Source: CAWBYL01 sp963793025
GTDB lineage: Bacteria; Actinomycetota; Acidimicrobiia; Acidimicrobiales; Acidimicrobilacustridaceae
Assembly: GCA_963793025.1 (NCBI GenBank)
Contig: CAWBYL010000007.1
Location: 1 to 45,969, forward strand
Length of the DNA: 45,969 nucleotides
Direction of reading: 5' to 3'
The notes under the pieces are model-generated. The model ran no database searches. It had not been told where the DNA came from and saw nothing but the letters and a program-made list of their open reading frames with translations. Positions 17,086 through 25,546 of the stretch are shown here, in pieces. A program made the translations under genes and the position numbers. The number at the start of each line of letters is the position of its first letter. The first letter of the stretch is position 1.

Positions 17086-17207
17086 GGCGGGCTCCCATCG
17101 GTTCAACAGCGGAACGTACCCGGGTACATCTACCCGGTCGTCCGACGACCGATCCCCCCCCCCGCCGACCACGCGATGCGGCGTCGAACCGCTTGGGAAG
17201 GATGCAC

Positions 17208-17233
17208 GTCTCACCCATCCGGACGACGGGTAG
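17208..17233 (+). promoter_or_regulatory. Candidate SigF-type promoter of the 58-aa Rho_N-like gene
   Basis: GTCT (17208-17211), 16-base spacer, GGGTAG (17228-17233). The -10-like end is 44 bases upstream of the ATG at 17278, nearly identical to the 45 bases at the other candidate site (16571-16597), which also has GTCT with a 16-base spacer. Confidence 0.42.
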
Positions 17234-17277
17234 GGATCGGACAGCGAGTCGAGACCACCCAGGAGAAGGAGGGGGAG

Positions 17278-17454
17278 ATGCCCCGAGTCAGCACCGCCAG
17301 CGCCAACGATCGTCGTCACCGAGGTCTGGTGGACCACCACGACGACGACGGCCGGACCTACGACGATCTCTACGACGAGGCCAAGCGTCGGAACATCCCG
17401 GGCCGGTCGAAGATGTCGAAGACCGAACTCGAGCGGGCGCTCGCCGGTCGCTGA
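17278..17454 (+). CDS. 58-aa Rho_N/SAP-like small protein
   Basis: ATG at 17278 follows a very strong Shine-Dalgarno run (AGGAGAAGGAGGGGG). The second half, TYDDLYDEAKRRNIPGRSK followed by MSKTELERALAG, is a clear helix-extension-helix of the Rho termination factor N-terminal or SAP type that binds nucleic acid. Short proteins of this kind are common in actinobacteria and are sometimes labelled plasmid stabilisation proteins without evidence. The first 25 residues are rich in Arg, His and Asp. It is followed by a clear hairpin terminator and preceded by a SigF-like promoter candidate, so it appears to be a monocistronic stress gene. Confidence 0.85.
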   Translation: MPRVSTASANDRRHRGLVDHHDDDGRTYDDLYDEAKRRNIPGRSKMSKTELERALAGR

Positions 17455-17466
17455 TCCCCCCTCGAA

Positions 17467-17492
17467 GGACCGGCCCTCTGGGGCCGGTCTTT
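17467..17492 (+). terminator. Rho-independent terminator after the 58-aa gene
   Basis: GACCGGCCC (17468-17476), four-base loop TCTG, then GGGCCGGTC (17481-17489), a perfect nine-base-pair stem followed by TTT. It lies 14 bases after the stop at 17454 and may also act on the convergent hydrolase gene, though the T-run is only on this strand. Confidence 0.75.
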
Positions 17493-17528
17493 CGCGTCCC
17501 TCCCGGACTGCTGATCGACCCCGGCGGC

Positions 17529-18353
17529 TCAGGAAGACCGGGGGGCGGGCACGAGCGAGGTGACGGCGTCGACCACTGCCGCGGGATGCTCCGCCGGGAG
17601 CAGGTGGCCCCCCTCGACGATGCGCAGCTGGGCACGCGGGATCGCCCGGGCGAGTCCGGCAACGGCACCGAGGCGGACGATGCCGTCCCGCCGCCCGGCG
17701 ATCACGATGGTCGGGACCGTCAGGTGCCGTGCCGCCCGCCGAACCTCGCCGAGCTCAGCGACGAGGGCCCGTTGTTCGACAGCCGCGGCCCGCCGGGCCC
17801 GACGGTCGAGGGCCGGCGAGGTGGCCGACCGGGCATCGACGGGCCCGAGATGCCCGAGGCCACCCACGGGCAGGAGATGCTCACCGCCCGGAAAGCGGAC
17901 GAGCCAACCCCCGAGGACGAGGGCGCCCCGGAGCACGAGTCCGCCGGTGCGACCCCGAGCCAGGAAGCGATCCAGGAGGCCGATCGAGCGACGGTCCCCG
18001 ACGGGAGCACACAGCACGAGGCCGGTCACCAGATGGGGGGCCCGGCGAGCGAGCACGATCGCCGCCCCCGCCGCCCAGCTGTGGGCCACCACGACGGCCG
18101 GGGCACCGTTGGCCTCGATCAGCTCGCCGAGGAAGTCCGCGTTGTGGGCGAAGCCTCCGGCCTCGAGGGTGGCCGCTCCATAGCCCGGCCGGTCGACCGC
18201 CACCGCGTCGTAGCCGAGCGAGGAGAGCTCTCCCTGGGCGGAGGACCAGATCTCGGGGCCACCGGGCTGACCGTGGAGGAACAACACCGCAGGGTCCGAC
18301 CCGTCGATGGCGACGGGGACGGCAGTGGGATCTCCCTCCAGCATCGAGGTCAT
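17529..18353 (-). CDS. Alpha/beta hydrolase fold protein
   Basis: 274 aa. AVLFLHGQPGG (oxyanion region), the nucleophile elbow VVVAHSWAAGAA with Ser in H-S-W-A, the acid region VIAGRRDGIV, and the C-terminal His in EGGHLLPAEHP make a complete Ser-Asp-His triad. The small residues around the Ser (AHSWAAG) match haloperoxidase/lipase-like members. No signal peptide, so cytosolic. Substrate unknown. The ATG at 18353 lies 19 bases after the DJ-1/PfpI gene, which suggests co-transcription. Confidence 0.85.
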   Translation of the reverse strand: MTSMLEGDPTAVPVAIDGSDPAVLFLHGQPGGPEIWSSAQGELSSLGYDAVAVDRPGYGAATLEAGGFAHNADFLGELIEANGAPAVVVAHSWAAGAAIVLARRAPHLVTGLVLCAPVGDRRSIGLLDRFLARGRTGGLVLRGALVLGGWLVRFPGGEHLLPVGGLGHLGPVDARSATSPALDRRARRAAAVEQRALVAELGEVRRAARHLTVPTIVIAGRRDGIVRLGAVAGLARAIPRAQLRIVEGGHLLPAEHPAAVVDAVTSLVPAPRSS

Positions 18354-18372
18354 CGGCGTCTCCGGTCGAGGA

Positions 18373-18936
18373 CTAGGCCCTCGAAGTCTGCCCGGCGGAG
18401 GCGAGTTGTTCCACCAGTGCCGCGCAGAAGCCGGGTAGGTCGTCGGGGTTTCGGCTCGAGATGAGGTTCCCGTCGACGACCAGGGCCTCGTCGCTCCACT
18501 TCGCGCCGGCGTTCACGAGGTCGATCTTGAGGCTGGGCCACGACGTCAGGCTCCTGCCACTGACGACCCCGGCATCGATGAGCGTCCAGGGCCCGTGGCA
18601 GATGGCGGCGAGAGGACGCCCGGACTCGGCCATCCGACGCACGAAGTGGACGGCCTTCGGATCGGTGCGCAGTTGGTCAGGGTTGGCGACGCCACCAGGG
18701 AGCACGAGGGCGTCGAACGCGTCCGGGTCGGCGTCGCCGACGGCCAGGCTGGCGGTGAAGACCTCCGCCTTGTCGAGGTGCTGGAAGGCCTGCACCGGTC
18801 CCGCCTCGGACGCCACGAGGACGGGCACACCTCCCTCGGCCTCCACGGCCTCCCACGGGGCGGTGAGCTCCACCTGCTCGACACCCTCGTTCGCGGTGAG
18901 GAAGGCGACACGCTTCCCGTCCAATCGTCCGGCCAC
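18373..18936 (-). CDS. DJ-1/PfpI family protein (type 1 glutamine amidotransferase-like)
   Basis: 187 aa from GTG at 18936, which has GGAGGAG upstream; an earlier in-frame start adds a Gly/Arg-rich stretch without family similarity. The fold signature is complete: KRVAFLTANEGVEQVELTAP, ALVLPGGVANPDQLR, and the nucleophile elbow AAICHGPWTLIDAG with the reactive Cys, followed by SLTSWPSLKIDLVNAGA and SSRNPDDLPGF. These features are typical of the YhbO/PfpI subgroup, reported as stress-related deglycases or proteases. Cytosolic. Confidence 0.88.
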   Translation of the reverse strand: MAGRLDGKRVAFLTANEGVEQVELTAPWEAVEAEGGVPVLVASEAGPVQAFQHLDKAEVFTASLAVGDADPDAFDALVLPGGVANPDQLRTDPKAVHFVRRMAESGRPLAAICHGPWTLIDAGVVSGRSLTSWPSLKIDLVNAGAKWSDEALVVDGNLISSRNPDDLPGFCAALVEQLASAGQTSRA

Positions 18937-19148
18937 AGCACTCTCCTCCGTCTCGGGACCAGCCGCCTGGCAGCGGCTTTCGCGGGACTTCTTCCCGCCT
19001 TCGCGTCGGCCGAGAACCCATGGCCCCCCGATCGAGGCCGCCGCCCGGCTCTGGCTCGGTCTCGCGCCCGGCGACCGTGTCCGGACTGACACCGGACCCT
19101 CCGGTACCGTTCTCGTCGGCCGTCTCCCCCACGGCCCGCCCCACACCC

Positions 19149-21029
19149 ATGAGCGAGTTGTCTCCGCACCCCACCGTCGAGCACGTCGACGCGCCCCCGA
19201 CCACCCCCGGTGTCCAGTGGGGGCGGGTTGCCACGATCAGCGTCGCCCTCGCCATCGGTGTCGCCGTGCTCCTCCCGGTCGTCGCTTCGGGCCTCGCCGC
19301 CCTCGGCCAAGCCTGGAGGCCCACCGGGGACTGGGCGGTGCTGACCCTGCGCGTCCGTGACGTCGGTGAGGCCACGCCGCTGGTCGGCCCCTACTCCCGT
19401 TTCGGATGGAACCATCCCGGCCCCCTCATGTACTGGCTGCTGGCCGGCCCGTTCCGAGTCCTCGGCGGCCGCGACGTCGCCATGCTGGCGTCGGCCGCAC
19501 TGATCAACGCCGTGGCCGTGGCGGGGGCTCTGGTCGTGGCCTGGCGCCGCGGGGGACTCGCCCTCCTGGCTCTCGTCGCCGCCGCCACGGCCCTGCTGGC
19601 CCACGCCATGGGCCCGGAACTGCTGCGCGATCCGTGGAACCCCTACCTGACGATGATCCCGCTGGCCCTCTTCGTGCTCCTCGCCTGGTCGGTCGCCGAA
19701 GGTGACCGCTGGACCTGGCCCGCCGCGGTCCTCGTCGGCTCGTTCGAGGTCCAGAGCCACGTCGGCTACGCCGTGGTGGTCGCCGCCGTGGCCGCCACCG
19801 CGGTGATCATCGCGGTGATCCGCCGCCGACAGGTTCCCCTGCTGCCGACGGATCCGTCGCGACGACGAGCCCTCCTGGTGGTCACCGTCGTCGTCGCCGT
19901 CGTGTGCTGGGCGCCGGTTCTGGTCGACGAGGTAGCGGGAACCGGAAACCTGACCGACATCACCCGGTACTTCTTCGAGGGGACCGGCGACCGCCCGGCT
20001 GGAGCGTCGGTCGCCCTGGGCCAGGCGGCGTTGCACCTCCAGGTCCCCGGGGCTCCGTGGCTCGGCGCCTTCGAACAGGCCGGCGCCGACGGTGCGTTGC
20101 TGGGTGGCCGAGCGTCGGCTCTGGCGGTGCCCCTGCTCGCCTTCGGCCTCGCCTTGCTGGCGGCCGGAGCCACCCGGGCCTGGTCGGCCGTTCGCCTCCA
20201 GACGATCGTCGGCGTGACCGCGGTCGCCGGAGTCATCGCCACCTCGCGGGTCACCGGACCGCTCTTCGCCTACATCGCCCGCTGGTGGTGGGTCGTCGCC
20301 CTCCTGTGGTGGGTGTCGATCGTGTGGTCGATGGTCTCGGCCATTCGGCGTTGGGACGTCCTGCCCTCACGGCTCCGACGGGCGACGCCGCTCGCTCTCA
20401 CCGCGGTGGCCATGGTGGTCATCCTCCTGGCCGTGCGGCCCACCGTCGACTCCATCGAGGCCGCAGAGGTGCCGGATCCGTCGGCCACGCTCATTCTCGA
20501 CGAGCTCCTGCCCGACACCACCAGCGCGCTGGACGGGTCCGGACCGGTGATCGTCGAAACGGCCGGATCCGTCTGGGGAACCTTGGCCGACGGTGTTCGC
20601 CTCGCCCTCGAACGCGACGGGATCCCGGTGGCGACGGACCCGGCGGACGCCTTTCGCCTGGGCGAGGAGCGATCGTCGGAGCGACGGGTGCCCGGAGCCA
20701 CCGTGTGGGTGGTCAGCGCCGATGCGGCGACAGAGTGGTCATACCGACCCGATCTGCGGCTGCTCGCCCGGTGGGACCCCCTCGAGCCGGCCGAGCGCCT
20801 CGCCTACCTCGTCGACGAGCATCGACTGCAGGACCAGCTCGTGGCCGCCGGCCGCCCCGACCTCGCTCACGCGCTGGCGACCGGCGGAGGCGGCGTCGAC
20901 ACGGAGGGGGTCGGTCTCGCCGGCGTCGACCAGGACCTTCTCCAGTCGGTCGAGGCAACCCGACGTCGGGGGGACCCCGTGGCCATCTACCTCGGACCGG
21001 CCCCCGACGAGGTCCCCTCGGCCAACTGA
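19149..21029 (+). CDS. Large polytopic membrane protein, GT-C-like
   Basis: 626 aa from ATG at 19149. One helix at about residues 25-50, then a loop with DWAVLTLRVRDVGEATPLVGPYSRFGW and NHPGPLMYWLLA, then about nine more helices up to residue 445, and a soluble C-terminal domain of about 170 residues. The acidic first loop after helix 1 followed by HPGPLMYW is the pattern of actinobacterial GT-C/ArnT-like proteins that transfer sugars from lipid carriers; the Asp in GDW may be catalytic. Assignment to a known glycosyltransferase is uncertain. It is divergent from the DJ-1 gene (212-base gap) and converges on 21033 with three bases between stops. Confidence 0.72.
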   Translation: MSELSPHPTVEHVDAPPTTPGVQWGRVATISVALAIGVAVLLPVVASGLAALGQAWRPTGDWAVLTLRVRDVGEATPLVGPYSRFGWNHPGPLMYWLLAGPFRVLGGRDVAMLASAALINAVAVAGALVVAWRRGGLALLALVAAATALLAHAMGPELLRDPWNPYLTMIPLALFVLLAWSVAEGDRWTWPAAVLVGSFEVQSHVGYAVVVAAVAATAVIIAVIRRRQVPLLPTDPSRRRALLVVTVVVAVVCWAPVLVDEVAGTGNLTDITRYFFEGTGDRPAGASVALGQAALHLQVPGAPWLGAFEQAGADGALLGGRASALAVPLLAFGLALLAAGATRAWSAVRLQTIVGVTAVAGVIATSRVTGPLFAYIARWWWVVALLWWVSIVWSMVSAIRRWDVLPSRLRRATPLALTAVAMVVILLAVRPTVDSIEAAEVPDPSATLILDELLPDTTSALDGSGPVIVETAGSVWGTLADGVRLALERDGIPVATDPADAFRLGEERSSERRVPGATVWVVSADAATEWSYRPDLRLLARWDPLEPAERLAYLVDEHRLQDQLVAAGRPDLAHALATGGGGVDTEGVGLAGVDQDLLQSVEATRRRGDPVAIYLGPAPDEVPSAN

Positions 21030-21032
21030 CGC

Positions 21033-21872
21033 TCAGCGGCGACGTTCCTGGTAGGCGGGAACCTCCTCGCCCACGAACACCACGATGGGCAGGGAGGTCT
21101 CGGCCACAACACGCGAGAGGGGCTTGTCCGGGTTCACGGTGGTGAAGGCCTGCAGCGTCGCCTGGTCTCCAGTGAAGTGCACGGCGACGAAGTCGAGGTC
21201 GTATCCGCCTCGGGGCAACGGAAGGTGGTACTCCGAGCCCAGCAGCAGTTCCGAAGGGATCCCGAGCCGACTCAGGGATCGGAGGGCCTGGCGGTTCACG
21301 TAGGCGAAGATGTGCTCGATGCCGGTGCTGAGACCGAACTCCACCAGGGCCTTGTAGCTGAGCAGGCTGTAGGGACGCGATCGCGTCGGGTTGATGCCGT
21401 CATCGGTCCACTCACGACTGGCCAGGTTGGTGGCCACGTTCCACATTCGACGCGGATCGGTCACTCCGTGGAAGGCGAAGATCGACTGGGACGAGGCGAT
21501 CTCCTCGATCTCGCTGGCGTTCAGCCGATCGTCGATGACCTCGATGCCGGTGACGCCGGTCGCGGCCGCTTCGCGGACAGTCTTGGCCCGCACGATCCGC
21601 TTGGCGTGGGCGATGTGCCCGGCGTCGAGGTCGGCTGTGTACAAGAAGAGCGAAGCCTCTTCGTACGGCTCCATCTCCACGGGCATGTCGTGATCGGGAA
21701 AGCCCAACGCCTCCACGGTGCGGCCGTAGTCGGCGAGGTGTGAGTCACCCTCGACGACGGCGCACGCCATCGAGCGCGAGGGGTCGCCCCCACGGAGCCC
21801 CTCGACGACCTCCCGCTCGAGCTCGTCGAGAGCGGCCTCGGACAAGGAATACGCGCTGGTAGCGATCCGCAT
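21033..21872 (-). CDS. Unknown 279-aa protein, possible GNAT-like fold
   Basis: ATG at 21872 is preceded by GGGAGAG at five bases. Soluble, no signal. An N-terminal segment (ATSAYSLSEAALDELEREVVEGL) precedes alternating strands and helices such as ASLFLYTADLDAGHIAHAKRIVRA, TGVTGIEVIDDRLNASEIEEI and IEHIFAYVNRQALRSLSRLGIP. The middle strand-loop pattern resembles acyltransferase or autoinducer-synthase-like GNAT proteins, but I see no diagnostic acyl-CoA motif. It closes the run pdaD, membrane protein, this gene. Confidence 0.65.
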   Translation of the reverse strand: MRIATSAYSLSEAALDELEREVVEGLRGGDPSRSMACAVVEGDSHLADYGRTVEALGFPDHDMPVEMEPYEEASLFLYTADLDAGHIAHAKRIVRAKTVREAAATGVTGIEVIDDRLNASEIEEIASSQSIFAFHGVTDPRRMWNVATNLASREWTDDGINPTRSRPYSLLSYKALVEFGLSTGIEHIFAYVNRQALRSLSRLGIPSELLLGSEYHLPLPRGGYDLDFVAVHFTGDQATLQAFTTVNPDKPLSRVVAETSLPIVVFVGEEVPAYQERRR

Positions 21873-21945
21873 CGGTGCTCTCCCTGCCCGGTGGTCTCGT
21901 GCGGCGATGCTACGCACACGGCAACCCTCCACCGCGCATCGTGCG

Positions 21946-22470
21946 TCAGCTCATGATCGTTCCGGGAATCCACCCGTGGAGAAAGGCGAACTCCCCCGCG
22001 TAGACGATCGAGGTGACCACGCCGACACGCCGCACGAACGGCCTCGGAAATCCCTGCCGTCCGAGCACCAGGGGCGGGATGACGCCGCCGATCAGCGGCG
22101 ACACCAACACCGCCGTACCACCCCCCACGACCTCTGCCTTCACCCGAGCCTCGTTGGCGGCGATGGCGGCGGAGCGCCGCTGGAGGTCGAGGCGACGCAG
22201 GAACCACGACGTTGCTCGGGACGGTCGCTCGCGGGTGGCGTCCACCACGACCGCGATCTGGGTGACGGCGTACACGACGAAGGCGACCACGGTCGCCACG
22301 ACCCGTCCCTGCCAACCGGCGAGGGCCCAGAACAGCGGACCGATGGTGAGGTCGTCGAGCACGAGGAGCACCGCGAGGGTCGCACCCCACCAGAACACGA
22401 GCCCAAGGATGCGGCGAGCGCGGGGCGATCGCGACCCGCCGGCGATCAGGTCATCGGGGTGCCGAGCCAC
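21946..22470 (-). CDS. Small integral membrane protein of unknown function
   Basis: 174 aa from GTG at 22470, overlapping the 3' end of the arginine decarboxylase gene by 25 bases; a GTG at 22506 is an alternative. Four hydrophobic helices are visible: ILGLVFWWGATLAVLLVL, VVATVVAFVVYAVTQIAVVV, GGTAVLVSPLIGGVIPPLVL and RVGVVTSIVYAGEFAFL. An Arg-rich cytoplasmic loop separates the second and third. It could be a transporter subunit related to arginine or agmatine because of its neighbour, but nothing in the sequence shows that. Confidence 0.65.
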   Translation of the reverse strand: MARHPDDLIAGGSRSPRARRILGLVFWWGATLAVLLVLDDLTIGPLFWALAGWQGRVVATVVAFVVYAVTQIAVVVDATRERPSRATSWFLRRLDLQRRSAAIAANEARVKAEVVGGGTAVLVSPLIGGVIPPLVLGRQGFPRPFVRRVGVVTSIVYAGEFAFLHGWIPGTIMS

Positions 22471-22937
22471 GGAGCCGACTCGTAGACAGCCATGACCAGC
22501 GCGCACACCGGCGCTCCTTCGCAGGCGATCCCCGAGATCTCGAACTCGACCTCGCCGGGCTCCCAGTAGTCACGATCGGCGAGAAGGGCCTCGATCGTGG
22601 CCTCGAGCTCGAAGCTGACATGGTGATCGCTGCGCCCGTGGGCCTCCACGAAGATCCCGCCCTGGCCACCCTGGTCGATGGCCCACGCCAGACCGGCCCA
22701 TGCCTCGCCGCCGGGTTCGTGACACCGCTCCTCAGCCATCACGCAGTACAGCCGATCGCCCACCGGGAACTCGGAGCGGTGGCTGGTCTTGCGCACCACC
22801 TCCGAATCGGGGGGGATGATCGACGAGAGCACGATGAGGTTGGTGTCGTGGACGCCGCCCACCTGGAGAGCTCGATCGAACGCAGCGAGGGGCGTCGGGC
22901 CCGTGCCCGTCGCTCCGTAGACGCGAACCGTCCTCAT
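22446..22937 (-). CDS. pdaD: Pyruvoyl-dependent arginine decarboxylase
   Basis: 163 aa. It converts arginine to agmatine and CO2, the first step of one polyamine route. The family's self-cleavage region is present: NLIVLSSIIPPDSEV, where the Ser38-Ser39 bond is expected to break and Ser39 to become the pyruvoyl group. The preceding GTGPTPLAAFDRALQVGGV and following GDRLYCVMAEE and GEAWAGLAWAI also fit. The length is typical (about 150-190 aa). ATG at 22937. Family members are commonest in archaea and chlamydiae and patchy in other bacteria, so acquisition by transfer is possible. Overlaps the next gene. Confidence 0.85.
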   Translation of the reverse strand: MRTVRVYGATGTGPTPLAAFDRALQVGGVHDTNLIVLSSIIPPDSEVVRKTSHRSEFPVGDRLYCVMAEERCHEPGGEAWAGLAWAIDQGGQGGIFVEAHGRSDHHVSFELEATIEALLADRDYWEPGEVEFEISGIACEGAPVCALVMAVYESAPWLGTPMT

Positions 22938-23002
22938 ACGGTCATCTCACTCATAGTGCTGGTGACGGTAGCCGTGGCACGCAGCGCGGTTGGTGATGGG
23001 TG

Positions 23003-25354
23003 TCAGGCGATGGAACCGATCACCCGACGACCCGTCGGGATGGATCGCAGCACGTTCCGGGACGTGACGCCCAGCTGGGTCAGGATCTCGGGGAGCTCGT
23101 CGGGGGGAACCGGCTTGGAGTACAGGTAGCCCTGGGCCTCGGTGCAGCCGAGGCTGGCCACCGCCTCGAGCTGTTCCACCGTCTCGACTCCCTCGGCCAC
23201 CGTCGAGATGCCCAGCGACGAGGCGATGTACACGACGGCGGTGATGAGGCTGACCGCGTTCCCCTCCTGCCCGATGTCCTTGATGAAGGTCCGGTCGATC
23301 TTGATCTCGTCCACGGGGAGCTTCGAGAGGTAGGCCAGCGACGAGTAGCCGGTTCCGAAGTCGTCGATCGAGATCCGACTTCCGCAGTCGCGGATCATGT
23401 GCAGTTGGCCCGAGACGGCCTCGAGGTTCTCCATGACGATGGACTCGGTCATCTCGAAGCACAATGCATCGGCGGGAATCCGGTTCCGCAGCAGCGCCCG
23501 GGCGATGGTGTCCACGAGGGATTCGCTGCGCAACTGCCGGGCCGAGACGTTGACCGACATGACGATGTCCGTGCCTCGTGGCATCGAGGCTCGCAACCGG
23601 CCCAGCTCGGCGCAGGCCTCCTCGACCACCCACGCCCCGATCTCCACGATCATCCCCGTGTCCTCGGCGATGGGGATGAACTTGTCCGGACGGATCATGC
23701 CCAGCTCCGGGTGAGTCCAGCGCAGGAGCGCCTCCAGACCGACCACCCGGCCGTCCACCAGTCGGATCTTGGGCTGGTAGTGGAGCGACAGCTGGCCCCG
23801 CTCGAGAGCGTGGCGAAGCTCGCGCTCGAGGTGCAGCCGTTCCGCAACCTGCTCGCGCATCGAGTCGTCGAAGCACGCCACGTCGTCCCCACCCCCCGCC
23901 TTGGCGTGGTTCACCGCCGTGTCGGCGTCGCGGATGAGGGTCTCGGCGACGTCGCTGCGGGCCGCCTGGAAGGCGATGCCCACCGAGACGGTCATCGAGA
24001 TCTCGGCCCCGCCCACGGAGAAGGGCTCCTTGAACATCAACCGGGCTCGCTCGCCCAGGTCCGTGGCCTCGGCCTCACTGTCCAGGCCCCTCATCACCAC
24101 GGCGAACTCGTCTCCACCGATGCGCCCCACCAGGTCACCCTCACGGACCCGCTGGGAGAGCCGGTCGGCCACGGCGACGAGGAGCTCGTCACCCACGACG
24201 TGGCCCATCGTGTCGTTCACCAGCTTGAACCGATCGAGGTCGATGTGCATCACGCTCACCGAACCGCCGACGTCTTGTTGGATGCGGGCCGCCCGGTCGA
24301 TGTGCTCGGCGAGGAACGACCGGTTCGGAAGGCCGGTCAGCGGGTCGTGAGTGGCCTGGTGGGCGAGCCGGGCCTGTGAGGTGGCGTGCTGGTTGAGGGC
24401 ACGCGACATCCGCCACACCGCCACGCTCACGAGCAGGACCAGGATCACCGCCAGCGCCGCCTGATCTGCGGCGTTCGTGCTGCGGAGTCCGGTGACCAGG
24501 ATGATGGTCGGCACGAAGAGGGCCACGGCCACCCAGAAGAGTCGACCCTTGGTGGGTGCCATCTCGTCTGACGGTCGCCGCTGGGCCACGCGCCGGATGG
24601 ACGGATGCAACACCGCCACCGAATAGGTGAGGAAGGCCAGGGCGTAGGGCACGTCGGCCAGCTGGCTGGGAACGTCGGCCAGATCGAGATCGGGCAGGGC
24701 GTAGACGACGTCGCCGATGAGCAGGAACAAGATCGCGACCAGGCACAACCACATGGCCGTGGGCGTTTCGCGAGAGCTCGAGAACATGAGTCGGGCGCCC
24801 ATGGCCAGGACGAACACCGAGGCCACCGGATAGGCCGCCAGGATGATCTCGAGGGTCACACCGACGTCCTGCTTGTCCAGAGTGGGCGTGACCAGGTACA
24901 CCCACAACAGGGCGAGGACCGCCAGCGATGCGATCACGCCGTCGAGAATCGCATCGGCGTCGTCGCGATCGCCTCGACCGACGCCGGCGGTTCCGGCCAC
25001 TCCGATGGCCAGGAGGGCGTAGCCCGGGAGGGCGAGCATGTCGGGCACCAGTGACCGGGAGGAGCTGAGGTTCCCGATGGTCCCGTAGGCCAGACGCAGA
25101 ACGTCGGCCACGAGAAACAGGCCGAGGGCACCGGCCACCGACAACCACGGCCACATCGGCTGCGGCCGCCACCGACGGAGGCCCACGATGGTGGCCACCA
25201 CCGCCACCACCGCCGCGGCCACGAGGGTGAAGTCACCGTTTGGATCGAGGACGCCGATGGCGTGTAGAACGATGTAGGCGAGGCCGATCGCGCCGACCGT
25301 CCACGAGAGGCGCGCCGAACCCCGAGAGGCGATCCGCTCGGAACTCTCGACCAT
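23003..25354 (-). CDS. Membrane GGDEF-EAL protein (cyclic-di-GMP turnover)
   Basis: 783 aa from the ATG at 25354 (AGAGGACG upstream). The N-terminal ~330 residues contain about ten hydrophobic helices with no periplasmic domain, like MASE-type sensors. A short linker with LAHQATHDPLTGLPNRSFL leads into a diguanylate cyclase domain with an intact RIGGDEF (GGDEF at 413-417) and then a phosphodiesterase domain with intact GLEALLRW (EAL at 540-542), DDFGTGYSSL, KIDRTFI and TVAEGVET. Both active sites look complete, so it may make or break c-di-GMP depending on the signal. Next in the same direction is pdaD after 65 bases. Confidence 0.93.
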   Translation of the reverse strand: MVESSERIASRGSARLSWTVGAIGLAYIVLHAIGVLDPNGDFTLVAAAVVAVVATIVGLRRWRPQPMWPWLSVAGALGLFLVADVLRLAYGTIGNLSSSRSLVPDMLALPGYALLAIGVAGTAGVGRGDRDDADAILDGVIASLAVLALLWVYLVTPTLDKQDVGVTLEIILAAYPVASVFVLAMGARLMFSSSRETPTAMWLCLVAILFLLIGDVVYALPDLDLADVPSQLADVPYALAFLTYSVAVLHPSIRRVAQRRPSDEMAPTKGRLFWVAVALFVPTIILVTGLRSTNAADQAALAVILVLLVSVAVWRMSRALNQHATSQARLAHQATHDPLTGLPNRSFLAEHIDRAARIQQDVGGSVSVMHIDLDRFKLVNDTMGHVVGDELLVAVADRLSQRVREGDLVGRIGGDEFAVVMRGLDSEAEATDLGERARLMFKEPFSVGGAEISMTVSVGIAFQAARSDVAETLIRDADTAVNHAKAGGGDDVACFDDSMREQVAERLHLERELRHALERGQLSLHYQPKIRLVDGRVVGLEALLRWTHPELGMIRPDKFIPIAEDTGMIVEIGAWVVEEACAELGRLRASMPRGTDIVMSVNVSARQLRSESLVDTIARALLRNRIPADALCFEMTESIVMENLEAVSGQLHMIRDCGSRISIDDFGTGYSSLAYLSKLPVDEIKIDRTFIKDIGQEGNAVSLITAVVYIASSLGISTVAEGVETVEQLEAVASLGCTEAQGYLYSKPVPPDELPEILTQLGVTSRNVLRSIPTGRRVIGSIA

Positions 25355-25444
25355 CCTCGTCCTCTTTCGTGGTTCTCGGATCTGACGGCGGGGCGAGGTC
25401 GCGCAGCTCCGTCGGCCTGGTTTTCGACGTACTGAGCCGGCCAC

Positions 25445-25463
25445 TTGACCGAAATCTCGTCAA
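25445..25463. promoter_or_regulatory. Inverted repeat TTGAC-N9-GTCAA between the GGDEF-EAL and ABC-F genes
   Basis: Perfect five-base half-sites with a nine-base spacer in the 192-base divergent intergenic region, an arrangement that would suit a dimeric repressor. Each half also looks like a -35 element (TTGAC) on its own strand. No matching -10 is obvious. Confidence 0.3.
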
Positions 25464-25546
25464 AACCGGTGGCAGGAGCGGTGGGCGGTGACGATCGACC
25501 GGGCCGGGCGGTCGGGGTCGGCGCCGACCGGTGGTTGACTGGAGCG

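Noticed and set aside
17100..17127. GGTTC-N17-GGGTAC and the palindrome GTACCCGGGTAC as the promoter of the 58-aa gene
   Set aside because: The spacing is too long for SigF and the site is about 150 bases from the start; the GTCT-N16-GGGTAG site at 17208 fits better. The palindrome remains unexplained.
18961..18978. AGCCGC-N6-GCGGCT hairpin between the divergent DJ-1 and membrane-protein genes
   Set aside because: Six-base stem with only two following T bases in a divergent promoter region; too weak to call.
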